Shown: positions 51,324 to 62,805 of the stretch, piece after piece
How positions within the stretch are numbered: position 1 is the first letter of the stretch
How the letters are laid out: every line of letters begins with the position of its first letter
From: Caballeronia sp. Lep1P3
GTDB taxonomy: Bacteria; Pseudomonadota; Gammaproteobacteria; Burkholderiales; Burkholderiaceae
NCBI RefSeq assembly: GCF_022879595.1
Contig: NZ_CP084266.1
Coordinates: 310,001-374,000 of the forward strand
Direction of reading: 5' to 3'
Length of the DNA stretch: 64,000 nt
The notes under the pieces: model-generated
What the model was told of the DNA's origin: nothing
The model's input: the letters and a program-made list of their open reading frames with translations, nothing else
The model's database searches: none
Program-made: the position numbers and the translations under genes

Positions 51324-53227
51324 CGATGACAACGACACCGGCCTTGCCCGGCTCGCGCGTGATCGACGTGCGCGATCTCTCGGTTGCGTTTCGCTCGCGC
51401 TCGCGCGTCGTCGAAGCGGTGCGCGGCATTTCGTTCTCCGTGGATCGCGGCGAAACGCTCGCCATCGTAGGCGAATCGGGATCGGGCAAGTCGGTGACGT
51501 CGCTTGCGTTGATGCGTCTCGTCGAGCATGGCGGCGGCGTCATTTCTTCGGGCAGCATCGCGTTTCGCCGTCGCAATGGGCAAGTGCTCGATCTCGCGCG
51601 CGCGTCCTCAGCCACGATGCGCGGCGTGCGCGGCGCGGACATCGCGATGATCTTTCAGGAGCCGATGACGTCGCTCAATCCGGTCTTCACGGTGGGCGAC
51701 CAGATTGCGGAAGCCATCGCGCTGCATCAGGGCAAGAGCCATTCGGAAGCGCGCAGCCTGGCGCTGCATCTGCTCGATCTCGTGCGCATTCCCGAGTCGC
51801 GCCGCGTGTTCGGGCGCTATCCGCATCAGCTGTCGGGCGGCATGCGTCAGCGCGTGATGATCGCGATGGCGCTTTCGTGCAAGCCCGCGCTTCTGATCGC
51901 CGACGAGCCGACCACCGCGCTCGACGTGACCATTCAGGCGCAGATTCTGCAACTCGTGCGCGCGCTGCAGGACGAGATGAACATGGGTGTGATCTTCATC
52001 ACGCACGACATGGGCGTGGTGGCGGAAGTCGCGGACCGCGTGCTCGTGATGTATCGCGGCGAGAAAGTGGAAGAGGCGGCCTCCGACGATTTATTCCGGA
52101 CACCGAAGAATCCGTACACGAAGGCGCTGCTCGCCGCCGTGCCGACGCTCGGCGCCATGCGCGGCAGCGATCGCCCGGCGAAGTTTCCGATCCTCGAAGT
52201 CGAGCCCGTGGACGTGGCGCCCGACGATGCGAGCGCGCTGCGGCCTTCGGCGGCGGTCGAACATGAAGTGCAGCCGGCCGTCGACGAAACCAGCAGGCCG
52301 ATATTGCGCGTGCGCGACCTCGTCACGCGTTTCCCCGTCAAAACAGGGCTTTTCGGCCGTACGACCGCAGCGGTGCATGCCGTCGAGCGCGTGAGTTTCG
52401 ATCTGCGGCAAGGCGAGACGCTTGCGCTCGTCGGCGAGTCGGGCTGCGGAAAATCGACGACAGGGCGCTCGCTCTTGCGCCTCGTCGAAACTCAGAGCGG
52501 CTCGATCGAATTCGACGGACGCGACATCAGCGCATTGCAAGGCCCCGAGTTGCAGGCATTGCGACGCAACATCCAGTTCATCTTTCAGGACCCGTTCGCG
52601 TCGCTCAACCCGCGCCTGACGGTGGGCTTCTCGGTGATGGAGCCATTGCTCGTGCATGGCGTCGCGAGCGGGAAAGAGGCGCAGGCGCGCGTCGACTGGC
52701 TGCTGGAGAAGGTCGGCTTGCCGCCGGAGGCTGCGCAACGTTATCCGCATGAATTCTCGGGCGGCCAGCGGCAACGCATTGCCATTGCGCGCGCGCTCGC
52801 GCTGAACCCGAAAGTCGTGATCGCCGACGAGTCCGTGTCCGCGCTCGATGTTTCGGTGCGCGCGCAGATCGTCAATCTGATGCTGGATTTGCAGCGCGAA
52901 CTGGGCGTGGCCTATCTCTTCATCTCGCACGACATGGCCGTGGTGGAGCGCGTGAGCCATCGCGTTGCGGTCATGTATCTGGGCCAGATCGTCGAGATCG
53001 GGCCGCGCGCCGCCGTATTCGAAGCGCCGCGTCATCCGTACACGAGAAAGCTGATGAGCGCGGTGCCCGTGGCCGATCCCGCGCGTCGTCATGCAAAGCG
53101 CATGCTCGCCGCCGATGAAATCCCGAGCCCCATACGCAAGCTCGGCGACGAGCCGGCGGTTGCGAAGCTCGTCGCCGTCGGTCCCGATCATTACGTTGCC
53201 GAGCATCACGTCGGCGGCGCTTACTAG
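51320..53227 (+). CDS. gsiA: peptide/glutathione ABC transporter ATP-binding protein (double ATPase)
   Basis: This 635-residue protein has two ABC domains in tandem. The first has Walker A GESGSGKS, signature LSGGMRQR and Walker [13 protein letters not shown]; the second has [16 protein letters not shown] and [12 protein letters not shown]. Each ends with the oligopeptide-binding type C-terminal extension ([12 protein letters not shown]). It energises import through GsiCD. It starts inside the iaaA stop (ATGA). Substrate is glutathione in E. coli; here it may be another peptide. Confidence 0.93.
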   Translation: MTMTTTPALPGSRVIDVRDLSVAFRSRSRVVEAVRGISFSVDRGETLAIVGESGSGKSVTSLALMRLVEHGGGVISSGSIAFRRRNGQVLDLARASSATMRGVRGADIAMIFQEPMTSLNPVFTVGDQIAEAIALHQGKSHSEARSLALHLLDLVRIPESRRVFGRYPHQLSGGMRQRVMIAMALSCKPALLIADEPTTALDVTIQAQILQLVRALQDEMNMGVIFITHDMGVVAEVADRVLVMYRGEKVEEAASDDLFRTPKNPYTKALLAAVPTLGAMRGSDRPAKFPILEVEPVDVAPDDASALRPSAAVEHEVQPAVDETSRPILRVRDLVTRFPVKTGLFGRTTAAVHAVERVSFDLRQGETLALVGESGCGKSTTGRSLLRLVETQSGSIEFDGRDISALQGPELQALRRNIQFIFQDPFASLNPRLTVGFSVMEPLLVHGVASGKEAQARVDWLLEKVGLPPEAAQRYPHEFSGGQRQRIAIARALALNPKVVIADESVSALDVSVRAQIVNLMLDLQRELGVAYLFISHDMAVVERVSHRVAVMYLGQIVEIGPRAAVFEAPRHPYTRKLMSAVPVADPARRHAKRMLAADEIPSPIRKLGDEPAVAKLVAVGPDHYVAEHHVGGAY

Positions 53228-53290
53228 TCTTGCGCAGTCGCAAAAAGCCCATCGAAAGCGAACCATAACGTCAAGCCAAGGAGTCTTACG

Positions 53291-54847
53291 ATGCCGTCCT
53301 CTCGTCCCTTCCCGTTGCGCGGGTTTTTCGCAGCCAGCGCCTTCGTCACGATGACCGCGTTCGGTTCCGTGACTGCGCATGCGCAAGGCACCGCCGTGAT
53401 GGCGGTCGCCTCGACCTTCACGACGCTCGACCCGTACGACGCGAACGACACGCTCTCGCAAGCGGTCGCGAAGTCCTTTTATCAGGGGCTTTTCGGCTTC
53501 GACAAGGACATGAAGATCCAGAACGTGCTCGCGACGAGCTACGAAGCGAGCGCCGACGCGAAGGTCTATACGATCCATCTGCGTCAGGGCGTGAAGTTTC
53601 ATGACGGCACCGATTTCAACGCGGAAGCCGTGAAAGCCGTGTTCGACCGCGTGACCGATCCCGCGAACAAACTGAAGCGCTATAACCTCTTCAACAAGAT
53701 CGAGAAGACGGAAGTCATCGATCCATACACGGCGAAGGTCACGCTCAAGTTCCCGTTCTCTGCGTTCATCAACGTGCTCGCGCATCCGTCGGCGGTGATG
53801 ATCTCGCCGACCGCGCTCAAGAAATACGGCAAGGACATCGCGTTTCATCCGGTGGGGACGGGGCCGTTCGAATTCGTCGAATGGAAGCAGACCGACGATC
53901 TCAAAGTCAAGAAGTTCGCGGGCTACTGGAAGAAGGGCTATCCGAAGATCGACATGATCGACTGGAAGCCCGTTGTCGATAACAACACGCGTGCCGCACT
54001 CATGCAGACGGGCGAAGCGGACTTCGCGTTTCAGGTGCCGTTCGAACAGGCCGCGACGCTCAAGGCAAGCCCGAAGGTCGATCTGATCGCGGCGCCTTCC
54101 ATCATTCAGCGCTATATCAGCATGAACATGATGCAGAAGCCCTTCGACAACCCGAAGGTGCGCGAGGCGCTCAACTACGCGATCAACAAGGAAGCGCTCG
54201 TGAAGGTCGCGTTCGCGGGCTATGCGGTGCCGGCCGAAGGCGTCGTGCCGCCCGGCGTCGACTATGCAACGAAGATCGGCCCCTGGAAATACGATCCCGC
54301 GAAAGCGCGGCAACTGCTGAAGGAAGCCGGCTATCCGAACGGCTTCGAGACGACGCTATGGTCGGGCTACAACTACACGACGGCGCAGAAGATCATCCAG
54401 TTCGTGCAGCAGCAACTCGCGCAAGTAGGCGTGAAAGCCTCGGTCGAAGCGCTCGAAGCCGGGCAGCGCGTGCAGCGCGTGGACAGCGCGCCCGACCCGG
54501 CGACGGCGCCGGTGCGCATGTATTACATCGGCTGGTCCTCGTCGACGGGCGAGGCGGATTGGGCCATCTCGCCGCTGCTTTCGAGTGCATCGTTTCCGCC
54601 GAAGCTCGCGAACACGGCTTACTACAAGAACGAAAACGTGGATGCCGACTTGCAAAAGGCGCTCGCAACCACGGACCGTAATGAGAAAGCCGCGCTCTAC
54701 GCCGATGCACAAAAGCGCGTCTGGGCCGATGCGCCGTGGATCTTCCTCGTCACCGAGAAAGTGGTGTATGCGCGCAGCAAGCGGCTGTCCGGCGCTTACG
54801 TGATGCCGGATGGCTCGTTCAACATCGACGAGATCGCGATCAAATAA
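53291..54847 (+). CDS. gsiB: peptide/glutathione ABC transporter substrate-binding protein
   Basis: This 518-residue periplasmic binding protein belongs to SBP family 5 and has a signal peptide of about 32 residues ending A-H-A. The mature part contains [39 protein letters not shown] and PVGTGPFEF, the family landmarks. It carries its own ribosome binding site (AAGGAG) after a 63-base gap, allowing higher expression than gsiA. It delivers the peptide to GsiCD. Confidence 0.92.
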   Translation: MPSSRPFPLRGFFAASAFVTMTAFGSVTAHAQGTAVMAVASTFTTLDPYDANDTLSQAVAKSFYQGLFGFDKDMKIQNVLATSYEASADAKVYTIHLRQGVKFHDGTDFNAEAVKAVFDRVTDPANKLKRYNLFNKIEKTEVIDPYTAKVTLKFPFSAFINVLAHPSAVMISPTALKKYGKDIAFHPVGTGPFEFVEWKQTDDLKVKKFAGYWKKGYPKIDMIDWKPVVDNNTRAALMQTGEADFAFQVPFEQAATLKASPKVDLIAAPSIIQRYISMNMMQKPFDNPKVREALNYAINKEALVKVAFAGYAVPAEGVVPPGVDYATKIGPWKYDPAKARQLLKEAGYPNGFETTLWSGYNYTTAQKIIQFVQQQLAQVGVKASVEALEAGQRVQRVDSAPDPATAPVRMYYIGWSSSTGEADWAISPLLSSASFPPKLANTAYYKNENVDADLQKALATTDRNEKAALYADAQKRVWADAPWIFLVTEKVVYARSKRLSGAYVMPDGSFNIDEIAIK

Positions 54848-54850
54848 GCG

Positions 54851-55771
54851 ATGCTGACCTTTCTCGCCAAGCGCTTGCTCGGGCTGCTGCCGACGCTTTT
54901 CATCGTCGCCGTGCTCGTGTTCCTGTTCGTGCATCTGTTGCCCGGCGACCCGGCGCGTCTTGCTGCCGGTGCCGAAGCGGACGAAGCAACGGTTGCGCTC
55001 GTGCGTGCCGATCTCGGTCTCGACAAGCCGCTGACGCAGCAGCTAACGAGCTTCTTCACGAAGGTCGCGCATCTCGACTTCGGCATGTCGACGCGCAGCA
55101 AGCGGCCCGTTTCCACCGAGATCGCCGAACGCTTCATGCCGACGCTGTGGCTCACGCTTGCAAGCATGGCGTGGGCCGTTCTCTTCGGCATGAGCATCGG
55201 CATCGTGTCGGCGGTGTGGCGCAATCAGTGGCCGGATCGCCTCGGCATGACGCTCGCGGTATCGGGCATCTCGTTTCCCGCGTTCGCGCTCGGCATGCTG
55301 CTCATCGAGATTTTTTCGGTGAAGCTCGGCTGGCTGCCGATCGTCGGGGACGGCACATGGCAAAGCTACGTGCTGCCGTCGCTCACGCTCGGCGCGGCGG
55401 TGGCCGCCGTGATGGCGCGTTTCACGCGCGCGTCGTTCGTCGAAGTGCTCGGCGAGGACTTCGTGCGCACCGCGCGCGCGAAGGGCGTGCATGAGCCGAT
55501 GGTCATCGTGAAACACTGCCTGCGCAACGCGATGATCCCCGTTCTCACGATGATGGGCCTGCAGTTCGGCTTTCTGCTGGGCGGATCGATCGTCGTGGAG
55601 AAGGTGTTCAACTGGCCGGGCCTCGGGCGCCTGCTCGTCGATGCCGTCGAGATGCGCGACTATCCGGTGATTCAGGCGGAAGTGCTGCTTTTCTCGCTGG
55701 AATTCATCGTGATCAATCTCGTGGTGGACGTGCTGTACGCGGTCATCAACCCGACCATTCGTTTCAAGTGA
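54851..55771 (+). CDS. gsiC: peptide/glutathione ABC transporter permease
   Basis: This 306-residue DppB-type permease has six helices, the N-terminal [33 protein letters not shown] signature and the EAA loop ([33 protein letters not shown]). It sits 3 bases after gsiB and pairs with GsiD to form the inner-membrane channel. Confidence 0.93.
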   Translation: MLTFLAKRLLGLLPTLFIVAVLVFLFVHLLPGDPARLAAGAEADEATVALVRADLGLDKPLTQQLTSFFTKVAHLDFGMSTRSKRPVSTEIAERFMPTLWLTLASMAWAVLFGMSIGIVSAVWRNQWPDRLGMTLAVSGISFPAFALGMLLIEIFSVKLGWLPIVGDGTWQSYVLPSLTLGAAVAAVMARFTRASFVEVLGEDFVRTARAKGVHEPMVIVKHCLRNAMIPVLTMMGLQFGFLLGGSIVVEKVFNWPGLGRLLVDAVEMRDYPVIQAEVLLFSLEFIVINLVVDVLYAVINPTIRFK

Positions 55772-55778
55772 GGACGCG

Positions 55779-56669
55779 ATGAGCGTGACAGTGCAAGCCA
55801 CGGAACAAGCGTCGCAGCATGTACGCACGCCGTGGACCGAGTTCTGGCGCAAGTTCAGGCAACAGCATGTCGCGATGATCGCGGCCGCATTCGTGCTGCT
55901 GCTCATCGCGATTGCGGTCATCGCGCCGTATATCGCGCCTTACGATCCCGAGAACTACTTCGACTACGATGCGCTCAACGCCGGCCCATCGGCCGCGCAC
56001 TGGTTCGGCGTGGACTCGCTCGGGCGCGACATTCTGAGCCGCATACTCGTCGGCAGCCGCATCTCGTTGACGGCGGGCCTGCTGTCAGTCGTGATCGGCG
56101 CCGTGATAGGCACGTTCTTCGGCTTGCTCGCGGGCTATTACGAAGGCTGGTGGGACCGCATCGTGATGCGCATATCCGACGTGCTTTTCGCGTTTCCCGG
56201 CATTTTGCTCGCGATCGGCGTTGTCGCGATTCTCGGCAACGGCATGGTGAACGTGGTGTGCGCGGTGGCTATCTTCAGCATCCCGGCGTTCGCGCGGCTC
56301 GTGCGCGGCAACACGCTCGCGCTCAAGCATCTCACGTATATCGAGGCGGCGCGCAGCATCGGCGCATCCGACTGGACGATCATCGTGCGGCATATTCTGC
56401 CGGGCACGATATCGTCGGTGGTCGTGTACTTCACGATGCGCATCGGCACATCGATCATCACTGCCGCGAGCCTGTCGTTCCTCGGCCTCGGCGCGCAGCC
56501 GCCGACGCCCGAGTGGGGCGCGATGCTCAACGAAGCGCGCGCCGACATGGCGATGGCGCCGCACGTCGCGATCTTCCCGAGTCTCGCGATCTTCCTGACC
56601 GTGCTCGCGTTCAATCTGCTCGGCGACGGCCTGCGCGATGCGCTCGATCCGAAGCTCGACAGGCCATGA
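55779..56669 (+). CDS. gsiD: peptide/glutathione ABC transporter permease
   Basis: This 296-residue DppC-type permease has an N-terminal cytosolic segment, then [26 protein letters not shown], the [17 protein letters not shown] block and the EAA loop ([23 protein letters not shown]). It overlaps the next gene by 4 bases. With GsiC it forms the importer channel. Confidence 0.93.
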   Translation: MSVTVQATEQASQHVRTPWTEFWRKFRQQHVAMIAAAFVLLLIAIAVIAPYIAPYDPENYFDYDALNAGPSAAHWFGVDSLGRDILSRILVGSRISLTAGLLSVVIGAVIGTFFGLLAGYYEGWWDRIVMRISDVLFAFPGILLAIGVVAILGNGMVNVVCAVAIFSIPAFARLVRGNTLALKHLTYIEAARSIGASDWTIIVRHILPGTISSVVVYFTMRIGTSIITAASLSFLGLGAQPPTPEWGAMLNEARADMAMAPHVAIFPSLAIFLTVLAFNLLGDGLRDALDPKLDRP

Positions 56670-57691
56670 TGCGCGCACCGCATGTCGGCATGCTGGATGC
56701 GGGCGCGCTTGGCAGCATCGCCGATGTCGCGGGCGTGACGGTCGGGCACTGCACGCTGGACCGCGACGCCGTGCAGACCGGCGTGACGGTCGTGCGTCCG
56801 CATGACGGCGACGTGTATCGCCATAAGGTGCCTGCCGCTGCGTGCATCATCAATGGATTCGGCAAGAGCATGGGTCTCGTGCAGGTCGACGAACTCGGCG
56901 TGATCGAAACGCCGATTGCGTTGTCCAACACGTTCGGCGTAGGAACGGTCGCCGATGCGCAAATTCGTTCGGCCTGCGAAGCAAACGACGAGATCGGACG
57001 GAACTGGCCGAGCGTGAATCCGCTCGTCTTCGAGTGCAACGATGGCTATCTCAACGACATGCGCGCCTTCGCCATCGAGGAAACGCACTATCGCGATGCG
57101 CTCGCTCGATGCTCGAAGGACTTCGCGCGCGGCGCGGTGGGCGCGGGGCGCGGCATGTCGTGCTTCGAGCTGAAGGGCGGGATCGGGACGGCGTCGCGTG
57201 TCGTATCGATCGGCGATCGGGCGTACACGACAGGCGCATTGGTGCTCGCCAACTTCGGCCGCCTGCCGCAGCTCACGATTGGCGGCGAGCCGGTCGGACG
57301 CAAGCTGCAACAGGCGCATCACGATGACGTAAAGCCGGAACACGGCTCGATCATCATGCTTCTTGCCACGGACGCGCCGCTCGATTCGCGTCAGTTACGC
57401 CGTCTCGCGATGCGCGCGGCGGCGGGTCTCGCGCGCACCGGCTCGGTCTACGGTCACGGCAGCGGAGACATCGCGCTCGCGTTCTCGACCGCTTATACCG
57501 TGCCGCACGACGCCGCTTTCATCGCCGTCCCGCCGTTGCTCAACGATGCACGTCTGGACCCGCTTTTTCAGGCTGCTGCCGACGGTATCGAACAGGCCGT
57601 GCTCGATGCGCTTTTCAGCGCGCGGACGCTGACCGGGCGCGACGGTCATCGGCGCTTATCGCTCAACGATGCCCTCGAAGGCGCGCCATGA
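56666..57691 (+). CDS. P1-family aminopeptidase (DmpA/BapA-like)
   Basis: This 341-residue Ntn-type hydrolase of peptidase family S58 (P1/DmpA) matures by cleavage before Ser228 in [16 protein letters not shown], which becomes the nucleophile. The N-terminal part ([53 protein letters not shown]) matches the family. Members remove L-residues from the N-terminus, cleave D-Ala esters/amides or hydrolyse beta-peptides. Located between the transporter and a D-aminopeptidase gene, overlapping each by 4 bases, it is clearly part of the peptide operon. Confidence 0.92.
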   Translation: MMRAPHVGMLDAGALGSIADVAGVTVGHCTLDRDAVQTGVTVVRPHDGDVYRHKVPAAACIINGFGKSMGLVQVDELGVIETPIALSNTFGVGTVADAQIRSACEANDEIGRNWPSVNPLVFECNDGYLNDMRAFAIEETHYRDALARCSKDFARGAVGAGRGMSCFELKGGIGTASRVVSIGDRAYTTGALVLANFGRLPQLTIGGEPVGRKLQQAHHDDVKPEHGSIIMLLATDAPLDSRQLRRLAMRAAAGLARTGSVYGHGSGDIALAFSTAYTVPHDAAFIAVPPLLNDARLDPLFQAAADGIEQAVLDALFSARTLTGRDGHRRLSLNDALEGAP

Positions 57692-58518
57692 AAGTGCTTG
57701 TTTCGACGGATATAGAAGGCATCGCCGGCGTCTTTCATCCGGAGCAGACGCGGCCCGGCAATGCCGAATACGAAGCGGCGCGGCGCTGTATGACGCACGA
57801 AGCGAACGCAGCAGTAGAAGGCGCATTCGATGGCGGCGCATCGCAGGTGTGGGTCAACGATTCGCATGGCGGCTTTCGCAATCTCCTGCCCGACGCGTTC
57901 GATGCCCGCGCGCATCTCGTGCTCGGCAAACCGCGCACGCTCGGCATGATGGCGGGGCTGGAGGCATCGCCGGAACGGGTCTTCATGATCGGTTATCACG
58001 CATGCGCGCAAAGCCGCGGCATTCTCGCGCATACGATCAACAGCTTCGCGTTCGCACGCGTTGCGCTCGACGGCGAGGAAGTCGGCGAAGCGGCGCTGTA
58101 CGGCAGGCTCGCGGAAGAACGCGGCGCGCGCGTGGCGCTCTTGACGGGCGATGACGTCTTCGGCGCGCAGACGCTGCCGCTCTTTCCCGGCGCACGCTTC
58201 GTATGCGTGAAGACGGCGCACGGCTATTCGAGCGGCATCACGGAGACGCCCGCCGCCGCATGCGATGCGATTCGCCGCGCGGCGAAGGAAGTCGTGCAGT
58301 CGGCGTCATCGGAAAGATGGGCGCCGCGTCCGCGCGATGCATGCGGCAGCTTGCGCTGCGAACTGCGCGTGCAGACGAGCGCGCTCGCCGATCTCTTCTG
58401 CCAGTGGCCGACGCTCGAACGCATCGACGCGGTCACGCTCGCCTCCGATGCGCCCGGCATCGAGCACGTCGTGCGCACGCTCAATTGCCTGTCGGCAATG
58501 TCATTCATGTTACGGTGA
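57688..58518 (+). CDS. M55-family D-aminopeptidase (DppA-like)
   Basis: This 276-residue zinc peptidase resembles Bacillus DppA. Metal ligands are Asp8 and Glu10 (STDIEG), the His of NDSHGG and the His of GYHA. Family members release D-amino acids from the N-terminus of peptides such as D-Ala-D-Ala. It ends the seven-gene enzyme/transporter operon begun by the RpiR gene. It overlaps the DmpA-type gene by 4 bases (ATGA). Confidence 0.92.
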   Translation: MKVLVSTDIEGIAGVFHPEQTRPGNAEYEAARRCMTHEANAAVEGAFDGGASQVWVNDSHGGFRNLLPDAFDARAHLVLGKPRTLGMMAGLEASPERVFMIGYHACAQSRGILAHTINSFAFARVALDGEEVGEAALYGRLAEERGARVALLTGDDVFGAQTLPLFPGARFVCVKTAHGYSSGITETPAAACDAIRRAAKEVVQSASSERWAPRPRDACGSLRCELRVQTSALADLFCQWPTLERIDAVTLASDAPGIEHVVRTLNCLSAMSFMLR

Positions 58519-58589
58519 CACGCCGAGTATCGTTAGAATGGAGCCCGCGAAGAGCAGGCTCCGCTCACAGGCTTTGGCAGGCGTTGTCC

Positions 58590-58808
58590 ATGCACCAGGT
58601 AAAGCTCGAACACAACGACGACAGCACGCTCGATCCCGCCGACCCGGCGCTCTCGATGCGCGGCTCGCTGTTCATCGACGGACACGAAGCCGGGTGCTGG
58701 GAAGCGCGGCGCGACGGCACATGGGCGGCGCATTTACGGCATACGCAGGGCTGGATCGTCGAGGCGAGCCGCGCGGCGCTCGTGGAACGGCTCGCTCGCG
58801 AGGCTTAG
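58590..58808 (+). CDS. small hypothetical protein
   Basis: This 72-residue protein reads MHQVKLEHNDDSTLDPADP, then a beta-rich body (GSLFIDGHEAGCWEARRDGTWAAHLRH) and a helix at the C-terminus. I do not recognise it. Codon use and the absence of competing frames support a gene. It lies between the peptide operon and crcB. Confidence 0.55.
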   Translation: MHQVKLEHNDDSTLDPADPALSMRGSLFIDGHEAGCWEARRDGTWAAHLRHTQGWIVEASRAALVERLAREA

Positions 58809-58851
58809 CGCCGGCAACAAGGCGCTTTCATCAAGATAACTGACTTAATTC

Positions 58852-59229
58852 ATGTACCTGTCGATCATCGCCGTCGGACTCGGCGGCGGACTGGGCTCGC
58901 TGCTCAGATGGGCGCTCGGTCTGCGTCTCAACGCGATCGTTCCGAACCTGCCGCTCGGCACCTTCGCCGCGAACGTCATCGCGGGCTACATCATCGGCGT
59001 CGCGGTGGCCTTCTTCGCGCGCTCTCCCGATATCTCTGTCGAATGGCGGCTCTTCATCATCACCGGTCTGATGGGCGGACTATCGACGTTCTCCACGTTC
59101 TCGGCGGAAGTCGTCGCGCATCTTCAGCAGGGGCGCTTCGGGTGGGCGTTCGCGGAGATCGCGATTCACGTAGGCGCGTCGCTGATGATGACCGCGCTCG
59201 GCATCGCGACGGTCGCAGTCGCGAGCTGA
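58852..59229 (+). CDS. crcB: fluoride efflux channel CrcB/Fluc
   Basis: This 125-residue inner-membrane protein has four helices. Conserved family features are [13 protein letters not shown] near the start, [21 protein letters not shown] (Asn in helix 2 region) and the [17 protein letters not shown] signature with the two Phe residues of the fluoride path. It exports fluoride as an antiparallel dimer. The space before it (43 bases) is too short for a fluoride riboswitch. Confidence 0.95.
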   Translation: MYLSIIAVGLGGGLGSLLRWALGLRLNAIVPNLPLGTFAANVIAGYIIGVAVAFFARSPDISVEWRLFIITGLMGGLSTFSTFSAEVVAHLQQGRFGWAFAEIAIHVGASLMMTALGIATVAVAS

Positions 59230-59359
59230 ACGCCGCGACACCTTTTCGCGTTTGCCCGCCGCGTGTTCCCTACAATTTCCCGTTCCCGCGTTTCTGACGC
59301 TCGACACATCGCTGCGTTTGCAGCGGCTTATTCTTTATCGCAACAAAGAAGGTGAAACC

Positions 59360-59833
59360 ATGCCGGAGTTCCCGCTTATCGATATCAGACCGTACCGGGC
59401 GAGTGATCTCGACGGCGTGATCGATCTGTTTTTGCGCGCCGTGCGCGAAACGGCGTCAGCGGATTACAACGAGAAGCAGATCGAAGCCTGGGCGCAGGCC
59501 GATCCGGACGAATGGGCGCTCGCCCGCGCGAGCCGCCCGACCTGGGTCGCGTTCACCGGCGGGCAGCTTGCGGGCTTCGCCGATCTCGAGAAGAACGGGC
59601 TCATCGACATGATGTTCGTTCATCCGGATCATCAGCGCAAAGGCGTCGCGACTGCGCTGCTCGCACGCATCGAGGCCGAAGCCGACGAAGCCGGCATGCA
59701 GGTGCTGCATACCTACGCGAGCACGACGGGCCGGCCGTTCTTCGAGTACTGCGGCTTCACCATGCTGCTCGCGCGCGCGGCTGTGGTGCGCGGCCAGCGG
59801 TTCGTGCAGTTCGTCATGGAAAAGGTCCTGTAA
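59360..59833 (+). CDS. GNAT-family N-acetyltransferase
   Basis: This 157-residue protein has the GNAT acetyl-CoA loop in MFVHPDHQRKGVATALLARIE and a C-terminal RPFFEYCGF segment. It is close to the YafP-type group of small acetyltransferases. The substrate is unknown. The ATG at 59360 is preceded by GAAGGTGA. The gene ends 9 bases before the distal hutH operator. Confidence 0.88.
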   Translation: MPEFPLIDIRPYRASDLDGVIDLFLRAVRETASADYNEKQIEAWAQADPDEWALARASRPTWVAFTGGQLAGFADLEKNGLIDMMFVHPDHQRKGVATALLARIEAEADEAGMQVLHTYASTTGRPFFEYCGFTMLLARAAVVRGQRFVQFVMEKVL

Positions 59834-59842
59834 AGGACCTGA

Positions 59843-59856
59843 TCTGTATAGACAAG
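59843..59856. promoter_or_regulatory. HutC operator, hutH distal site
   Basis: TCTGTATAGACAAG is a slightly degenerate version of the HutC site, 119 bases before the hutH start and directly after the GNAT gene. Confidence 0.7.
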
Positions 59857-59940
59857 CATCCGCATATTCTGGCGTTGCCCCTAGTGGTATCCCGAATATG
59901 CCTTGTTTCGCCGTTTATGCGCGTTTAGACTGGCGTCTGA

Positions 59941-59954
59941 CTTGTATAGACAGG
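59941..59954. promoter_or_regulatory. HutC operator, hutH proximal site
   Basis: CTTGTATAGACAGG lies 7 bases before the hutH start codon and overlaps its ribosome binding region. It is the exact reverse complement of the hutU distal site at 39966-39979. Confidence 0.8.
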
Positions 59955-59961
59955 ACGAAAC

Positions 59962-61518
59962 ATGATTACGCTGACGCCCGGAAAACTCACGCTGCCGCAA
60001 TTGCGCCGCATCGCGCGCGGATCGGATTCGCTGCATCTCGATCCCGCCAGTTTCGATGCCATCGACGCGAGCGCGCGCGCCGTCGCCGCGATCGCCGCGA
60101 AGGGCGATCCCGCCTACGGCATCAATACGGGCTTCGGGCGGCTCGCCAATACGCACATTCCCGCCGATCAGCTCGAACTGCTCCAGCGCAATCTGGTGCT
60201 TTCGCATGCGGTCGGCGTCGGCGAGCCGATGTCGCGTCCCGTCGTGCGCCTGCTCATGGCGCTCAAGCTCTCCAGTCTCGGGCGCGGTCATTCGGGCATC
60301 CGCCGCGAAGTGATCGACGCCCTCATCACGCTCTTCAATGCCGACGTGCTGCCGATCATCCCCATCAAGGGTTCGGTCGGCGCATCGGGCGATCTCGCGC
60401 CGCTCGCGCATATGTCGACGGTGCTGCTCGGCATCGGCGAAGTGACGATCCGCGGCGAACGCGCGAGCGCGCTCGACGGCCTCGCGGTCGCCGGGCTCAA
60501 GCCGCTCACGTTGCAGGCGAAAGAGGGCCTGGCGCTGTTGAACGGCACGCAGGCGTCGGCGGCGCTCGCGCTTTTCAACCTCTTCGCCATCGAGGATCTC
60601 TTTCGCACCGGGCTCGTCGCGGGCGCGCTCTCGGTGGATGCGGCGGCCGGCTCTATCGTGCCGTTCGATGCGCGCATTCATGAGTTGCGCGGGCATCGCG
60701 GGCAGATGGACGCGGCCGCGGCGTATCGTGCGCTGTTGAAGGGCTCGGGGATTAACCTGTCGCATGCGGATTGCGAGAAGGTGCAGGACCCGTACAGCCT
60801 GCGTTGCCAGCCACAAGTGATGGGCGCGTGCCTCGACCAGATGCGCCACGCCGCGGACATCCTGCTGATCGAGGCGAACGCCGTCTCCGACAATCCGCTC
60901 ATTTTCCCCGACACCGGCGAAGTGCTGTCCGGCGGCAACTTCCACGCGGAGCCGGTCGCGTTCGCCGCCGACAACCTCGCGCTCGCCGCAGCCGAGATCG
61001 GCGCGCTCGCCGAGCGGCGCATCGCGCTCCTGATCGACGCGACGCTGTCGGGCCTGCCGCCATTCCTCGTTCGCGACGGCGGCGTGAATTCCGGCTTCAT
61101 GATCGCGCACGTCACCGCGGCGGCGCTGGCATCGGAGAACAAGACGCTCGCGCATCCCGCGTCGGTGGATTCGCTGCCGACTTCCGCGAATCAGGAAGAT
61201 CACGTTTCGATGGCCACGTTCGCCGCGCGCAAGCTCGGCGACATCGCGAGCAACACGGCCAACATTCTCGCCATCGAATTGCTGGCGGCCGCGCAGGGCG
61301 TCGATCTGCGCGCGCCGCACAAGACGAGCGCGCCGCTCATCGAAGTGATGAAGACGCTGCGCGCGCACGTCGCGCATTACGACCTCGACCACTACTTCGC
61401 GCCGGATATCGCGGCCATCGCGAGGCTCGTCGAGGGCGGCGAAATCGCGAAGCACAGCCCGTTCTCGTTCTTGTCGGAGGCGCGGGAAGGGCAGGAAGCG
61501 CAGGCAGCGGGCGCATGA
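59962..61518 (+). CDS. hutH: histidine ammonia-lyase
   Basis: This 518-residue enzyme deaminates histidine to urocanate, the first step of the Hut pathway. The prosthetic MIO group forms from Ala141-Ser142-Gly143 in [25 protein letters not shown] near the N-terminus and [14 protein letters not shown] near the C-terminus complete the family pattern. Length is normal. It overlaps hutC by 4 bases. HutC sites in front of it indicate repression released by urocanate. Confidence 0.96.
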   Translation: MITLTPGKLTLPQLRRIARGSDSLHLDPASFDAIDASARAVAAIAAKGDPAYGINTGFGRLANTHIPADQLELLQRNLVLSHAVGVGEPMSRPVVRLLMALKLSSLGRGHSGIRREVIDALITLFNADVLPIIPIKGSVGASGDLAPLAHMSTVLLGIGEVTIRGERASALDGLAVAGLKPLTLQAKEGLALLNGTQASAALALFNLFAIEDLFRTGLVAGALSVDAAAGSIVPFDARIHELRGHRGQMDAAAAYRALLKGSGINLSHADCEKVQDPYSLRCQPQVMGACLDQMRHAADILLIEANAVSDNPLIFPDTGEVLSGGNFHAEPVAFAADNLALAAAEIGALAERRIALLIDATLSGLPPFLVRDGGVNSGFMIAHVTAAALASENKTLAHPASVDSLPTSANQEDHVSMATFAARKLGDIASNTANILAIELLAAAQGVDLRAPHKTSAPLIEVMKTLRAHVAHYDLDHYFAPDIAAIARLVEGGEIAKHSPFSFLSEAREGQEAQAAGA

Positions 61519-62210
61519 ATACGCCCGCGTATCAGGAAATCAAGGACTATATCCTCGAGCGCATTCACATCGGCGAGTGGAGGGAGGGCGATCAGGTGCC
61601 CTCCGAAAACGAGCTTGCGCGCGAGTTCAAGGTCGCGCGAATGACGGTGAATCGCGCGCTGCGCGAGCTTACGTCCGAGCAGGTGCTCACGCGCGTGCAG
61701 GGCGCGGGCACGTTCGTCGCGCAGCCGAAATACGCGTCGACGCTCGTGGAGATTCGCAGCATTTCCGACGAAATCGTCGCGCGCGGTCATGCCTATCGCG
61801 CGCAGGTGCTGCTTCTGGGCGCATCCATCGTCGATGAAACGCTCGCCGCCGAAATGCAGCTTGCGCTCGGCAGTCCGGTGTTTCATTCGCGCGTGCTGCA
61901 CTTCGAAAACGACGAACCGGTGCAACTCGAAGAGCGCTACGTGAACCCCGCGCTCGCGCCGGAATACGCGCGGCAGGATTTCACGGCGATCACGCCAAAC
62001 CAATATTTGATGATCGCCGCGCCGTTGCAGCGCGTCGAGTACCGGATCGAGGCGTCGGTGCCGTCGATCGAAATCCGCCACGCGCTCGCGATGACGGAAC
62101 ACGAGCCGTGCCTTCTACTGCATCGGCGGACGTGGTCGCGCGACGCGGTCGCCTCCGTCGCGAATCTGTGGCATCCGGGCGACCGTTACCAGTTCACCGG
62201 ACATTTCTGA
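61515..62210 (+). CDS. hutC: GntR-family histidine utilisation repressor
   Basis: This 231-residue repressor comprises an N-terminal GntR HTH ([62 protein letters not shown]) and a C-terminal UTRA domain that binds urocanate in homologues. Residues [20 protein letters not shown] are typical of HutC. It is co-transcribed with hutH and so autoregulates. It is the obvious binder of the four CTTGTATAGACAGG-like operators at both hut loci. Confidence 0.94.
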   Translation: MNTPAYQEIKDYILERIHIGEWREGDQVPSENELAREFKVARMTVNRALRELTSEQVLTRVQGAGTFVAQPKYASTLVEIRSISDEIVARGHAYRAQVLLLGASIVDETLAAEMQLALGSPVFHSRVLHFENDEPVQLEERYVNPALAPEYARQDFTAITPNQYLMIAAPLQRVEYRIEASVPSIEIRHALAMTEHEPCLLLHRRTWSRDAVASVANLWHPGDRYQFTGHF

Positions 62211-62211
62211 C

Positions 62212-62805
62212 GTGACGATCATCCGCGCCGCTGCGCTCGCGAGCATGCCGTGGAAGAACGGCGGCGGCATCACGCGCGAAATCGCGGCGGGTCCGCCGGG
62301 CGCATCGCTCGATGCGTTCGCGTGGCGGCTTTCCATCGCGGACGTTTCGGCGGACGGCGCGTTCTCCACGTTCGCGGGCGTCGATCGCGCGCTCGTGCTG
62401 CTCGACGGCGCGGGCATGCGCCTGACGGACGCCGGCGGCCGGACGCAGGTGCTCGACGAACCGCTCGCGCTCGCGCGCTTTCCCGGCGAAGCGCCGGTTA
62501 GTGCCAGCCTCATTCGCGGACCGACGCGCGATTTCAACGCGATGGTGCGCCGCGACCGGGCGCGCATGTCGGTGAGCGTCCGTCGCGATGAACGCTGGGA
62601 GATTGCAGCCGACTGCGACGTCACTTTCGTGTTTTGCGCGCGCGGCGCGGTGAGCGTCGCGTTGGCCGGCGACACGCGCATCACGCTGGAAGCAGGCGAT
62701 ACCTGGCGCATCGACCGGAGCGATGCGCGGGCTTGCGTCTGTCAGGCCGAGGTCGATGCCGCGTGGCTGCACATCCGTATCGACGAGACGATCGATCGAC
62801 GCTGA
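62212..62805 (+). CDS. hutD: HutD family protein
   Basis: This 197-residue bicupin-like protein has the family opening SMPWKNGGGITREIAAGP and the block FAWRLSIADVSADGAFSTFAGVDR. HutD is thought to limit the induced level of hut expression in Pseudomonas. It starts with GTG one base after the hutC stop, as the last gene of the hutHCD unit. Confidence 0.93.
   Translation: MTIIRAAALASMPWKNGGGITREIAAGPPGASLDAFAWRLSIADVSADGAFSTFAGVDRALVLLDGAGMRLTDAGGRTQVLDEPLALARFPGEAPVSASLIRGPTRDFNAMVRRDRARMSVSVRRDERWEIAADCDVTFVFCARGAVSVALAGDTRITLEAGDTWRIDRSDARACVCQAEVDAAWLHIRIDETIDRR

Noticed and set aside
52091..54313. 740-codon minus-strand open frame across gsiA-gsiB
   Set aside because: It is antisense to two well-recognised transporter genes and spans their boundary, as a chance frame would.
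58809..58851. Fluoride riboswitch upstream of crcB
   Set aside because: The gap is only 43 bases and lacks the conserved pseudoknot sequence of the crcB motif.
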